Shown piece after piece: positions 47,957 through 55,852 of a stretch of 64,000 nucleotides of DNA (positions are counted from its first letter, which is position 1; the number at the start of each line of letters is the position of its first letter). The translations under genes were made by a program, and so were the position numbers. The notes under the pieces are model-generated. The model worked only from the letters and a program-made list of their open reading frames with translations, had not been told where the DNA came from and ran no database searches. Source of the DNA: Cryobacterium zongtaii (GTDB lineage: Bacteria > Actinomycetota > Actinomycetes > Actinomycetales > Microbacteriaceae); the NCBI RefSeq assembly GCF_002909375.1, contig NZ_PPXD01000005.1:62001-126000 (forward strand), written 5' to 3'.

Positions 47957-48766
47957 TCAGTCGGTGCGGCCGCGGCTGAACGACCAGGGCAGACCGGCCA
48001 GGGCCAGCTCGAGTCGAGCGCTGGAGGAGTAGAGGTCGATGACCACGTCCACCAGCTCGCGCGGCGGTGCCTCGCCGTCCACCAGCAGCGGGCGGCTCAC
48101 CACATCCGCGCCGCACCGTTCGGCCAGGCCGGCGAAGTAGCCGGGGGCCAGCAGGTAGGTGGCCACCACGACCCGCACCGGTGCTGCGGCGCGGGCGGCG
48201 AGCACGGCTGCGGCGAGGCGGGGCTGGGCGGCAGAGATGAACCCGACGGTCACCGGGCGGCCGAGCACGGCGGCGAGGCGGTCGCCCATGGCGTGGCAGT
48301 CGGCGACCGCGTCGGCATCGGTGGATCCGGCCGCGGCCAGCACCACGGTGTCGTCGGGCCTGAGGCCGACCTCGTGCAAGCGGTCGGCCAGGATGCGGGC
48401 CAGCCGCCAGTCGGGGCCGAGTGCCCCGGTGACCCGGACAGGTTGCCCGGCGTCGTCGGCGGCCTCGGCCAGGTCGACGCGCACGTGGTAGCCGGCCGAG
48501 AGTAGCAGGGGAACGATCACGACGGGGCGGTCGGCTCCATCGGCGGGGCCTGAGTCGGTAGGGCCGGTGTCGCTGGGGCGGGACTCGGCGGCGATGGCGC
48601 GGAGGCAGCTGGGCACATCCGGGCTCTGGACATCGACGTAACCGCCCCGCACGGTGAGGTGCGGCGCCGCGGCGGCCACGGCGTCGACCAGGGCCAGGAC
48701 GGCCCGCTGACCGGCCGGGTCGCTGGTGCCGTGCGAGGTAGCGAGCAACACCGGGGCGGTCGTCAT
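47957..48766 (-). CDS. CbiX/SirB-type sirohydrochlorin chelatase family protein
   Basis: A 269-residue member of the CbiX family (class II chelatase fold) with two tandem chelatase halves. The first metal-site His is in VLLATSHGTSDPAGQRAVLA, and the second active-site region is VVIVPLLLSAGYHVRVDLAE. The second half repeats the fold (VATYLLAPGYFAGLAERCGA). It is expected to insert iron (or cobalt) into sirohydrochlorin, which would complete siroheme for NirB. Its ATG overlaps the nirD stop (ATGA), so it is co-translated with NirD and expressed under the nitrite-reductase promoter region. The metal is not determined by the sequence. Confidence 0.88.
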   Translation of the reverse strand: MTTAPVLLATSHGTSDPAGQRAVLALVDAVAAAAPHLTVRGGYVDVQSPDVPSCLRAIAAESRPSDTGPTDSGPADGADRPVVIVPLLLSAGYHVRVDLAEAADDAGQPVRVTGALGPDWRLARILADRLHEVGLRPDDTVVLAAAGSTDADAVADCHAMGDRLAAVLGRPVTVGFISAAQPRLAAAVLAARAAAPVRVVVATYLLAPGYFAGLAERCGADVVSRPLLVDGEAPPRELVDVVIDLYSSSARLELALAGLPWSFSRGRTD

Positions 48767-49230
48767 GCTGCGGCGAATTCCACGGTCTCGGACTGCTCGG
48801 TCTCGGCCCGCTCGCCGGCCCGGTCGTGCGCGCTGCCCGGCACCTGGATCTGCACGGTGCCGTGATCGACGCGCACCGGGAAGGTGGGCAGGGCGTAGTC
48901 GGCAGAGGTGAAGCACTCCCCGGTTTCGAGGTCATAAACCTGCTTGTGCAGTGGGGAGGCCAGGGTGGGCCGGTCCCCGCGCGACCCGACGATGCCGCGG
49001 CTCATCACGCAGGAGCCCGTGGCGGGGTCCTGGTTGGATACCGCGAACAGGTGGCCGTCGGGCAGCAGCACCAGGGCCACCTGCACGCCGTCGATCAGCG
49101 CTGCCTCGGCCCACAGCGGTTCGAGTCGGTCGAGGTCGCACACGCTGGTCCAGTCCGCGGAGCTTTCGAGGTGGTGGCCAGCAGAGTCGTGGCCAGCAGA
49201 GTCGTGCGGGTGGGTGGGCGTTGTGTGCAC
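48763..49230 (-). CDS. nirD: Nitrite reductase small subunit NirD
   Basis: A 155-residue Rieske-like small subunit of assimilatory NADH nitrite reductase. The NirD core is WTSVCDLDRLEPLWAEAALI, QVALVLLPDGHLFAVSNQDP, SRGIVGSRGDRPTLASPLHK and FPVRVDHGTVQIQV. As in other NirD proteins, the two Cys-His pairs of a true Rieske centre are absent. The GTG at 49230 has GGAGGA nine bases upstream. The N-terminus has a HDSAG pentapeptide duplicated by a 15 bp direct repeat (49177-49206). It is divergent from nirB, unlike the usual nirBD order, and overlaps the chelatase gene by four bases. Confidence 0.9.
   Translation of the reverse strand: MHTTPTHPHDSAGHDSAGHHLESSADWTSVCDLDRLEPLWAEAALIDGVQVALVLLPDGHLFAVSNQDPATGSCVMSRGIVGSRGDRPTLASPLHKQVYDLETGECFTSADYALPTFPVRVDHGTVQIQVPGSAHDRAGERAETEQSETVEFAAA
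49177..49206. repeat. Exact 15 bp direct repeat in the nirD N-terminus
   Basis: gccagcagagtcgtg is present twice in tandem (49177-49191 and 49192-49206) and encodes HDSAG twice on the minus strand. Confidence 0.9.
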
Positions 49231-49351
49231 GGGGTCCTCCAGTGGTTCTGCGGGCGAATGACACGGTCTGAGTCACGGCGACGTCGGTGCGGCCTGGCAT
49301 CCACGGTAGGCAGACCTCGTGTCGGTCATCGTGCGGGGCCGTGACGATCGC

Positions 49352-49410
49352 GTAACGAAGACCTCTCACGCTGCCCGAAACGACGTGAGGACCACGTCAC
49401 ACTCCGTTAC
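49352..49410. promoter_or_regulatory. Divergent nirD/nirB control region with GlnR-like elements
   Basis: The 251-base gap between the two divergent starts (49231-49481) contains GTAAC (49352), CTCAC (49365), GAAAC (49377), GTCAC (49396) and GTTAC (49406). Outer GTAAC/GTTAC and CTCAC/GTGAG pairs are arranged as an imperfect inverted repeat. The elements resemble GlnR half-sites, though spacings deviate. Binding of GlnR and/or the NnaR-like protein is plausible, not shown. Confidence 0.35.
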
Positions 49411-49481
49411 CCGGGCGACACGGTCGGGAAATCGCCGAAATTTAGGCTGACGGAACAGCTCACCACTCGGAAAGGCACTCC

Positions 49482-52343
49482 ATGGACCACGTCACCCCCG
49501 CAGCGGCCGACGCCGCCGCAGACGTCCCCGGCACGCCCCGACGCGTCGTGGTGATCGGCGGCGGCCCCGCCGCGCACCGGTTCACCGAGGCGATGGCCGC
49601 CCGCGCCACCGCATCCGGCAACACCGGGACCGTCGAGCACACCGTGACTGTATTCGGCGAGGAACCACACCTGCCCTACGACAGGGTGGCGCTGTCCCGC
49701 CGCCTGGTCGACTCCGAAGACCTCACCCTCGGCGACACCGCCCTGTGGGACGCCGCCTTGATCAGCTACCGCGGCGGCAGCAGCGTCGTCGGCCTCGACA
49801 CCGCGGCAAAGGCGATCACCCTCGCCGACGGTGAACGGGTGCCGTACGACGACCTCGTCTTCGCCACCGGCTCCGCCGCCACCGTGCCGCCCATCCCCGG
49901 CGCCGAGGCCGGTCACGTGTACCGCACCATCGAAGACGTCGATTTCCTCGTCGGCGAGATCGGCCGGCTGCGCGAGCGCCTGGGGCGCCCGGCCAATGTC
50001 GTCGTCGTCGGCGGCGGACTGCTCGGCCTGGAAGCCGCCGGCGGTCTCGCCAGGCTCGGCGCCGCATCCACCCTGGTGCACTCGGGTGACTGGCTGATGT
50101 CGGCGCAACTCGACGAGGGCGCCGGCCAGGCGCTCGGCCGACTGATCGGCGCGCAGGGCATCGCCCTGGCGCTCGGCACCCGGCCCACCGAGATCCTGCG
50201 CTCCCCCACCGGCCGGGTCCTCGGTGTCTCGCTCACCAACGGCAGCCAGCTGCACGCCGACCTCGTGGTCTTCTCCATCGGCATCACCCCGCGCGACGAA
50301 CTCGCCAGGGCCGCGGGTCTGGAGCTCGGCCCGCGCGGCGGCATCGTCATCGGCGACGACTGCCGCACCTCGGTAGCCGGGATCTGGGCCATCGGCGAGG
50401 TCGCCAGCATCGACGGCGTCTGCGTGGGACTGGTCGCCCCGGCCAACGCCATGGCCGAGGTCACCGCCGATCGGCTGCACGGCGGCGAAGCCGTCTTCCC
50501 CGGCATCGACGATGCCACCAAGCTCAAGCTCTCCGGGGTGGAGGTCGCCAGCTTTGGTGACGCCCTCGGCCGCACCGAACACTGTCTCGAGGTGGTCTAC
50601 GCCGACCCGGCCCGCGGCCTGTACCAAAAGATCGTGGTCACCGGAGACGCCAAGACCCTGCTCGGCGGCATCTTCGTCGGCGACGCCTCGCCGTACACCT
50701 CGCTCCGCCCCCTGTTGGACCGCGAACTGCCCGCGGAGCCCGGCGCCTACCTCTCCGCCGCCGGCGCCGAACCGCCCGCGAACAGCGACCTGCCCGACGA
50801 TGTGCAGCTCTGCTCCTGCAACAACGTGTCGGTCGGCGCGGTGCGCGAAGCCGTCCGCGGCGACCACGGCGAGGCCTGCACCGAACTAGGCCCGCTCAAG
50901 GCCTGCACCCGTGCCGGCACCCAGTGCGGCTCCTGCGTCCCCCTGGTCAAGAAGATCCTCGAGACCGAGCTGCGCAAGGCCGGCGTCGAGGTGTCCAAGG
51001 CCCTCTGCGAGCACATCGCGTTCAGCCGCAGCGAACTGTTCGAGAGTGTGCGCATCCTGCAGCTCACCTCGTTCGACGACATCATGGACCGCTTCGGTAC
51101 CGGCCTCGGCTGCGACATTTGCAAGCCCACCATCGCGTCGATCCTGGCCACCCAGACCAACGGCTATGTGCTGGATGCCGGCCGTGGCGGCCTGCAGGAC
51201 ACCAACGACAGGGCCCTGGCCAACATGCAGAAGGACGGCACATACTCGGTGGTGCCGCGAATCCCGGGCGGGGAGATCACCCCGGCCAAGCTCAAGGTGA
51301 TCGCCGAGGTCGCCGAGCAGTACAACCTCTATACGAAGATCACCGGCGGGCAGCGCATCGACCTGTTCGGTGCCCGTCTCGAGCAGCTGCCCGAGATCTG
51401 GACGATCCTGGTGGACGCCGGTTTCGAATCCGGTCAGGCCTACGGCAAGTCGTTGCGCACCGTGAAGAGCTGCGTGGGCAGCACCTGGTGCCGGTTCGGC
51501 GTGCAGGACTCGGTATCGATGGCCATCCAGTTGGAGCTGCGCTACCGGGGGCTGCGGTCGCCGCACAAATTCAAGCTCGGCGTCTCCGGCTGCGCCCGTG
51601 AGTGCGCCGAGGCCCGCGGTAAGGACATCGGCATCATCGCCACGGATGTGGGTTGGAACCTGTATGTGGGCGGCAACGGCGGCTTCCAGCCGGCGCACGC
51701 ACAACTGCTCGCCCAGGACCTCGACGACGACACCCTGATCGCCTACATCGACAGGTACCTGATGTACTACATCCGCACCGGCGACAGGCTGCAGCGCACC
51801 GCGCGCTGGCAGGAGGAGTTGCCCGGTGGGCTCGAGCACGTGCGCGATGTTGTCGTGAACGACAGCCTGGGCCTGGCCGCCGAACTGGAACTGGCCATGG
51901 CCGCGCACGTGGGCAGCTACGAGGACGAATGGGCGGCGACCCTGAAGGATCCGGAGAGGCTCCGCCGGTTCCGCTCGTTCGTGAACGCGCCCACCACGCC
52001 GGACCCGGCGATCGTGCAGGTGCTCGAGCGCGGCCAGCCGCGCCCGGCCTGGCCCGGCGAGCGCGCGGCGCTGGCGGACGCGTCACCGACGGATGCGGCA
52101 CGGGCGGATGCGGGTCAGACCAGCACTGTACAGACCGGCACGGTGCAGACCGGCGCTGACTTCTTCGGTGTCAGCGTCAACGAGCCCGACGACACCGCCC
52201 CGGCCACCGGGCCGGTGCTGCTCTCCGGCGCCCGGATCCCCCTGTGGCCGGCCGATCGGAACGACACCGGCCTGACTGCAACCGGGCGGAACGACTCCGG
52301 GCGACACACAACCGCTCACGCCGCTCCACTAGACGGAGAATAG
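49482..52343 (+). CDS. nirB: Nitrite reductase (NADH) large subunit NirB
   Basis: A 953-residue siroheme enzyme reducing nitrite to ammonium. Domains in order: an FAD/NAD module (VVVIGGGPAAHRFTEAM; NVVVVGGGLLGLEAAGGLA), a BFD [2Fe-2S] domain around residues 440-500 (CSCNNVSVGAVREAV, GTQCGSCVPLVKKIL), and ferredoxin-like and siroheme/[4Fe-4S] halves. The cluster cysteines are 664, 670, 704 and 708 (CVGSTWCRFG; SGCARECAEARGKD). The last ~100 residues are a low-complexity tail with QTGTV-type pentapeptide repeats, not part of normal NirB. GGAAAGG precedes the ATG. cobA follows after four bases, so siroheme methylation is co-expressed. Confidence 0.96.
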   Translation: MDHVTPAAADAAADVPGTPRRVVVIGGGPAAHRFTEAMAARATASGNTGTVEHTVTVFGEEPHLPYDRVALSRRLVDSEDLTLGDTALWDAALISYRGGSSVVGLDTAAKAITLADGERVPYDDLVFATGSAATVPPIPGAEAGHVYRTIEDVDFLVGEIGRLRERLGRPANVVVVGGGLLGLEAAGGLARLGAASTLVHSGDWLMSAQLDEGAGQALGRLIGAQGIALALGTRPTEILRSPTGRVLGVSLTNGSQLHADLVVFSIGITPRDELARAAGLELGPRGGIVIGDDCRTSVAGIWAIGEVASIDGVCVGLVAPANAMAEVTADRLHGGEAVFPGIDDATKLKLSGVEVASFGDALGRTEHCLEVVYADPARGLYQKIVVTGDAKTLLGGIFVGDASPYTSLRPLLDRELPAEPGAYLSAAGAEPPANSDLPDDVQLCSCNNVSVGAVREAVRGDHGEACTELGPLKACTRAGTQCGSCVPLVKKILETELRKAGVEVSKALCEHIAFSRSELFESVRILQLTSFDDIMDRFGTGLGCDICKPTIASILATQTNGYVLDAGRGGLQDTNDRALANMQKDGTYSVVPRIPGGEITPAKLKVIAEVAEQYNLYTKITGGQRIDLFGARLEQLPEIWTILVDAGFESGQAYGKSLRTVKSCVGSTWCRFGVQDSVSMAIQLELRYRGLRSPHKFKLGVSGCARECAEARGKDIGIIATDVGWNLYVGGNGGFQPAHAQLLAQDLDDDTLIAYIDRYLMYYIRTGDRLQRTARWQEELPGGLEHVRDVVVNDSLGLAAELELAMAAHVGSYEDEWAATLKDPERLRRFRSFVNAPTTPDPAIVQVLERGQPRPAWPGERAALADASPTDAARADAGQTSTVQTGTVQTGADFFGVSVNEPDDTAPATGPVLLSGARIPLWPADRNDTGLTATGRNDSGRHTTAHAAPLDGE
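52116..52160. repeat. Three 15 bp units in the nirB C-terminal tail
   Basis: In-frame units cagaccagcactgta, cagaccggcacggtg and cagaccggcgctgac (52116-52160) encode QTSTV, QTGTV and QTGAD. A less regular Asn-Asp-x-Gly array follows downstream to the stop. Confidence 0.8.
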
Positions 52344-52347
52344 GGCC

Positions 52348-53448
52348 ATGCCGAATCCAACCCTCGACATCGGTCTGAACGTGACCGGTCGCCGCGTGCT
52401 CATCGTCGGCGGGAGCCGCCCCGCCCGCCGGGTCATCGCCCGGTACCGCGCTGCGGGCGCCGTGCTCTACCTCGCGGCAGACACCTACGAGGTGCCCAAC
52501 CCTCTCGTGCGCGCCGTGGCCTGGCCGCATTCGCCACGCGGCTGGCGCGACCTGGTCTCCGCCGTTGACCTCGTCGTGGCCGTCGACCTGCCCGCGCACG
52601 ACGAGCCGCTGCTCGTCGCCGCCTGCGCCGAGAAATCGGTCTGGCTCACCTGGGAGGCGGCCGCCCCGGTGTCCAGGCCCGGGCACGTCACCCTCGTCGG
52701 CGGCGGTCCCGGCGACGACGACCTGCTCACCGTCGCCGCGCTCACCGCGCTCCGCAGCGCCGACATCGTCTACTACGACAGGCTCGGTCCGCACGACAGG
52801 CTCGACGAGTGGGCGCCCGGAGCCGAACTGGTGAACGTGGGCAAACATCCGGGCCACCACGCCGTACCGCAGGCCGAGATCGAGCAGTTGCTCGTGACCA
52901 GCGCCCGCGCCGGCCTCACCGTCGTGCGCCTCAAGGGCGGCGACCCTTTCGTGTTCGGCCGTGGCGGTGAAGAAATGGCCGCCTGCCGGGCCGCCGGAGT
53001 TCCGGTCACCGTGATCTCCGGGGTCACCAGCGCCATCTCCGTGCCGGCGCTGGCGGGCATCCCGGTCACCCACCGCGACGTCTCCCGCCTGTTCACGGTG
53101 CTCAGCGGTCACCTGCCGCTCAGCGAGGAGGAGCTGGCCCACCTGGTGGGCCTGGGCGGCACCATCGTGGTGCTGATGGGCGTGGGCACCCTGCCGCACC
53201 TGGCCAGCGGCCTGGCCCGGCACGGCATGCGCGCCGACATGCCCATCGCCATCATCGAGCGCGGCTTCTCCGCGCACCAGCGCACCACCGTGGCCGACAT
53301 CGAAACCGTGGTGAGGGTAGCCGGCGAGGTCGGCGCCCGCTCCCCCGCCGTGCTCGTGATCGGCGAGGTCGTGCGGCTGGCCCAGTGCGACGACGCCGCG
53401 GCCGTTGAAGTGCTCGCAAACGCCGCTACACTCTCAGGCCAGAGGTAA
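52348..53448 (+). CDS. cobA: Uroporphyrinogen-III C-methyltransferase with short CysG-type N-terminal domain
   Basis: A 366-residue protein. Residues ~112-350 are SUMT, which methylates uroporphyrinogen III twice with SAM to precorrin-2. Motifs are VTLVGGGPGDDDLLTVAAL, VYYDRLGPHDRL, VVRLKGGDPFVFGRGGEE and VISGVTSAISVPALAGIPVT. Residues 1-110 resemble only the NAD-binding part of precorrin-2 dehydrogenase (RRVLIVGGSRPARRVIARY); the helical/chelatase half of CysG is missing. It starts four bases after nirB with GGAGAAT overlapping the nirB end, giving an operon nirB-cobA-nnaR. With the CbiX-type chelatase it can supply siroheme. Confidence 0.93.
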   Translation: MPNPTLDIGLNVTGRRVLIVGGSRPARRVIARYRAAGAVLYLAADTYEVPNPLVRAVAWPHSPRGWRDLVSAVDLVVAVDLPAHDEPLLVAACAEKSVWLTWEAAAPVSRPGHVTLVGGGPGDDDLLTVAALTALRSADIVYYDRLGPHDRLDEWAPGAELVNVGKHPGHHAVPQAEIEQLLVTSARAGLTVVRLKGGDPFVFGRGGEEMAACRAAGVPVTVISGVTSAISVPALAGIPVTHRDVSRLFTVLSGHLPLSEEELAHLVGLGGTIVVLMGVGTLPHLASGLARHGMRADMPIAIIERGFSAHQRTTVADIETVVRVAGEVGARSPAVLVIGEVVRLAQCDDAAAVEVLANAATLSGQR

Positions 53449-53450
53449 CC

Positions 53451-54623
53451 CTGCCTGACACGTCAGCCACCAGAACCATCGGAGACACAGTTAACGACAT
53501 CGGAATAGAAGCGGGGCTGCCCGGCTTCCGACCGGACCAGCTCGAGGGCTTCCGCATCGGAGTCACGTCCGACCGCCGGAGCGAGGACCTCATCGCCGCG
53601 TTCGAACGACGCGGCGCCGATGTTCTGCATGCCCCGGCGATCCGCATCGCTGCCGCGGCCGACGACTCGCAGATCACCGCCGACACCGCGGCGATCATCG
53701 CCGGCCGGCCGGACATCCTGCTGGCGACCACGTCGTACGGCATCCGTCGCTGGCTCGAAGCAGCGGATGCGGCCGGGCTCGGCCACGACCTCACCGAGAC
53801 CCTCGAGAACAGCCGCATCCTCGTGCGCGGCCCCAAGGCCCGCGGCGCCATCCGCGCCGCCAACCTTGACGACTCCGGCATGAGCGACGAGGAAACCACC
53901 AGCTCGCTCGTGGACAAGGTGCTCGGCGAGGGCGCGGCCGGGTTGACGGTGGCCGTGCAGCTGCACGGGTTCACCGACGAGTCCCAGATCCAGCGGCTGC
54001 TCGACGCCGGTGCCACGGTGCTCACCGTCGCGCCATACCGGTGGTTGCTGCCCGACGACTCCAGCCGGGTGCTCAAACTCATCGACGCGGTCTGCACCGG
54101 GTCTCTTGACGCCGTCACCTTCACCAGCGCACCCGCTGTTGAGGCGCTCTTCGGCGCGGCGGATGGCGTCGGCCGGCTCGAAGCTCTGCAGGAGGCCCTG
54201 CGCGGACCTGTCGTGGCCGCCGCGGTCGGGCATGTCACCGCCGCACCCCTGCTCGCGGCCGGCATCACCCCGATCGTGCCGGAACGGTTCCGCATGGGTG
54301 CGCTGATCAAGCTGGTCTGCGACTACCTCGCCGACGAGCGGGTTCTGCGCCTGGACAGCCGGCACGGTCCGGTAGAACTGCGCGGACGGCGGGTGTCTGT
54401 CGCCGGCGCATCCGCCCTGCTGCCGCCGACGTCGCTCACCCTTCTGCGCGCCCTGCTCGCCGCACGGGGGTCGGTGCTCTCCCGCGCCGATCTGACGGCC
54501 GCGCTGCCCGAGATCCAGGACGACCACGCCGTCGATGTGGCGATCAGCCGGCTGCGCCAGTCCCTGCCGGCGCCGGCGCTGGTCGCCACGGTGATCAAAC
54601 GCGGCTACCGCATCGACGTGTAG
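53451..54623 (+). CDS. nnaR: NnaR-type regulator: HemD-like domain fused to winged helix, non-canonical start
   Basis: About 390 residues. Residues ~20-280 are a uroporphyrinogen-III synthase (HemD)-like fold (LEGFRIGVTSDRRSEDLIAA, DILLATTSYGIRRWLEAADA, VTFTSAPAVEALFGAA, VAAAVGHVTAAPLLAAGITP). Residues ~300-390 are an OmpR-like winged helix (LLPPTSLTLLRALLAARGSV, HAVDVAISRLRQSL, IKRGYRIDV). This is the architecture of NnaR, the nitrate/nitrite regulator of Streptomyces and mycobacteria, and it follows nirB-cobA. The frame is open from 53409, but no ATG, GTG or TTG occurs before 53823, inside the conserved domain. I place the start at CTG 53451, five bases after AGAGG; a -1 frameshift from cobA or a sequence error are alternatives. 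Confidence 0.85.
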   Translation: MPDTSATRTIGDTVNDIGIEAGLPGFRPDQLEGFRIGVTSDRRSEDLIAAFERRGADVLHAPAIRIAAAADDSQITADTAAIIAGRPDILLATTSYGIRRWLEAADAAGLGHDLTETLENSRILVRGPKARGAIRAANLDDSGMSDEETTSSLVDKVLGEGAAGLTVAVQLHGFTDESQIQRLLDAGATVLTVAPYRWLLPDDSSRVLKLIDAVCTGSLDAVTFTSAPAVEALFGAADGVGRLEALQEALRGPVVAAAVGHVTAAPLLAAGITPIVPERFRMGALIKLVCDYLADERVLRLDSRHGPVELRGRRVSVAGASALLPPTSLTLLRALLAARGSVLSRADLTAALPEIQDDHAVDVAISRLRQSLPAPALVATVIKRGYRIDV

Positions 54624-54829
54624 CGGACGCTTCGCGCTCGCTCAGCAAGAGGCCAGTCGAGTTGCCAGTGGAGGCCCTTCTGCCAGGGCACCTTGCGGCG
54701 ATTCGACGAAACGTGCTGCGCCGACGTGCGCCAAAGTGCCCCTTCGCCCGCCCCGAAGCGGCGTAGTGCGGCAACTCGGCGGGCACTCCCCGCTGCGAGG
54801 GGGTGGCGAGTGGGGTATGTCAGCTGCAG
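54624..54829. other. 206-base intergenic stretch with possible dispersed repeat
   Basis: No gene is seen. It contains gtgcgccaaagtgcccc and ttcgcc (54726-54748) and ggcaactcggcggg (54771-54784). Similar pieces occur in inverse or direct form near 41250-41304, and a related cgaagggg core occurs at 16217. It may be a degenerate intergenic repeat family. Confidence 0.4.
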
Positions 54830-55708
54830 CTAGGTGAGGCGGGCGGCGACCTCGTCGAGGACCGACTCCGAGCCGGCGTAGATGCCGTCGGGCCGGGGCC
54901 AGTGACTGATCACGTCGGTGAAGCCGAGCTCGCCGGCCCGGCCGACGGCGTCATCGAAGGCACCGACACTCTGCAGCGAGTACGCCCCGCCGCTGTCGAG
55001 CGAGAGGTAGCGGTCCAGAGAGCCCGGCGCCCGGTCCGCCGCGGCGAGGGTGTCTTCCAGCCGGTGGACCAGCGCCGCCACTGCGCTCCACCATTCCTCG
55101 CCCACGGCACCGTCGGCGCCCGTGGTCACCCAGCCCGCACCGTGTTCGGCGACGAGCTTGAGGCCCTTCGGCCCGTTGGCGGCGATCACGAACGGAACCC
55201 GAGGCTGCTGCGCCGGCCGGCCCACCATACGGGCGTGCACCGCGGTGAACCAGTCGCCCGCGAAGTCGAAACCGCCCGCTCCCGGCTTCTCGTGGCGCAG
55301 CAGCAGGTCGAGGTCGGTGACGAACTCGGCGAACCTCTCGTGCCGCTGACGCGGGGTGTATGTCGGTTGCCCGAGCACGAAGGCGTCGAAGCCAGTTCCG
55401 CCCGATCCCAGCCCGAGCAGCATCCGCCCGCCGGAGATGTCGTCGACCGTGGCGACCTCCTTGGCGAACGGCACCGGATGCCGAAAGTTCGGTGAGGCGA
55501 CGAAGGTGCCCAACCGGATCCGGTCGGTGACCGCCGCCGCGGCCGCCAGGGTGGGGATGGTGGCCTGCCACGGCTGATCGGCGAGGCTGCGCCAGGACAG
55601 GTGGTCGTAGGTCCAGGCGTGATCGAAACCGTACCGCTCGGCGCCCTGCCATTTCCGGCGGGCCTCGGGCCAGTCGAACTGGGGCAGGATGACGATTCCG
55701 TGGCGCAT
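54830..55708 (-). CDS. LLM class oxidoreductase (F420- or FMN-dependent)
   Basis: A 292-residue luciferase-like TIM-barrel oxidoreductase. Typical segments are GFDHAWTYDHLSWRSLADQP, TDRIRLGTFVASPNFRHPVP, SGGRMLLGLGSGGTGFDAFV and PFVIAANGPKGLKLVAEHGA. The R-P-V-P/ASPNFR pattern and length suit the F420-dependent subgroup common in actinobacteria, but FMN use cannot be excluded. The substrate is unknown. It is divergent from the SDR gene (145 bases apart), which makes a shared redox pathway possible but unproven. Confidence 0.9.
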   Translation of the reverse strand: MRHGIVILPQFDWPEARRKWQGAERYGFDHAWTYDHLSWRSLADQPWQATIPTLAAAAAVTDRIRLGTFVASPNFRHPVPFAKEVATVDDISGGRMLLGLGSGGTGFDAFVLGQPTYTPRQRHERFAEFVTDLDLLLRHEKPGAGGFDFAGDWFTAVHARMVGRPAQQPRVPFVIAANGPKGLKLVAEHGAGWVTTGADGAVGEEWWSAVAALVHRLEDTLAAADRAPGSLDRYLSLDSGGAYSLQSVGAFDDAVGRAGELGFTDVISHWPRPDGIYAGSESVLDEVAARLT

Positions 55709-55852
55709 ACCGGCAGTCTACAAACCGACCGGGCAGCCGGGCGGCCGGAGCCCCCGCATCCGCCTGCCCCGCGCCGGGGCGACCAGACGGTGCTATGACT
55801 GGTGCGTCGGCGCCGCGCCGCACTCGAGGAAGATCTGCAAAGGAGCACCCCG

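Noticed and set aside
53823-54623. Start of the NnaR-like protein at GTG 53823
   Set aside because: The conserved HemD-like fold clearly extends ~120 codons upstream in the same open frame, so this start would remove half of the domain.
54595-54786. Short minus-strand frame of 63 codons after nnaR
   Set aside because: Arg-rich without motif and lies in the intergenic repeat-like stretch; probably non-coding.
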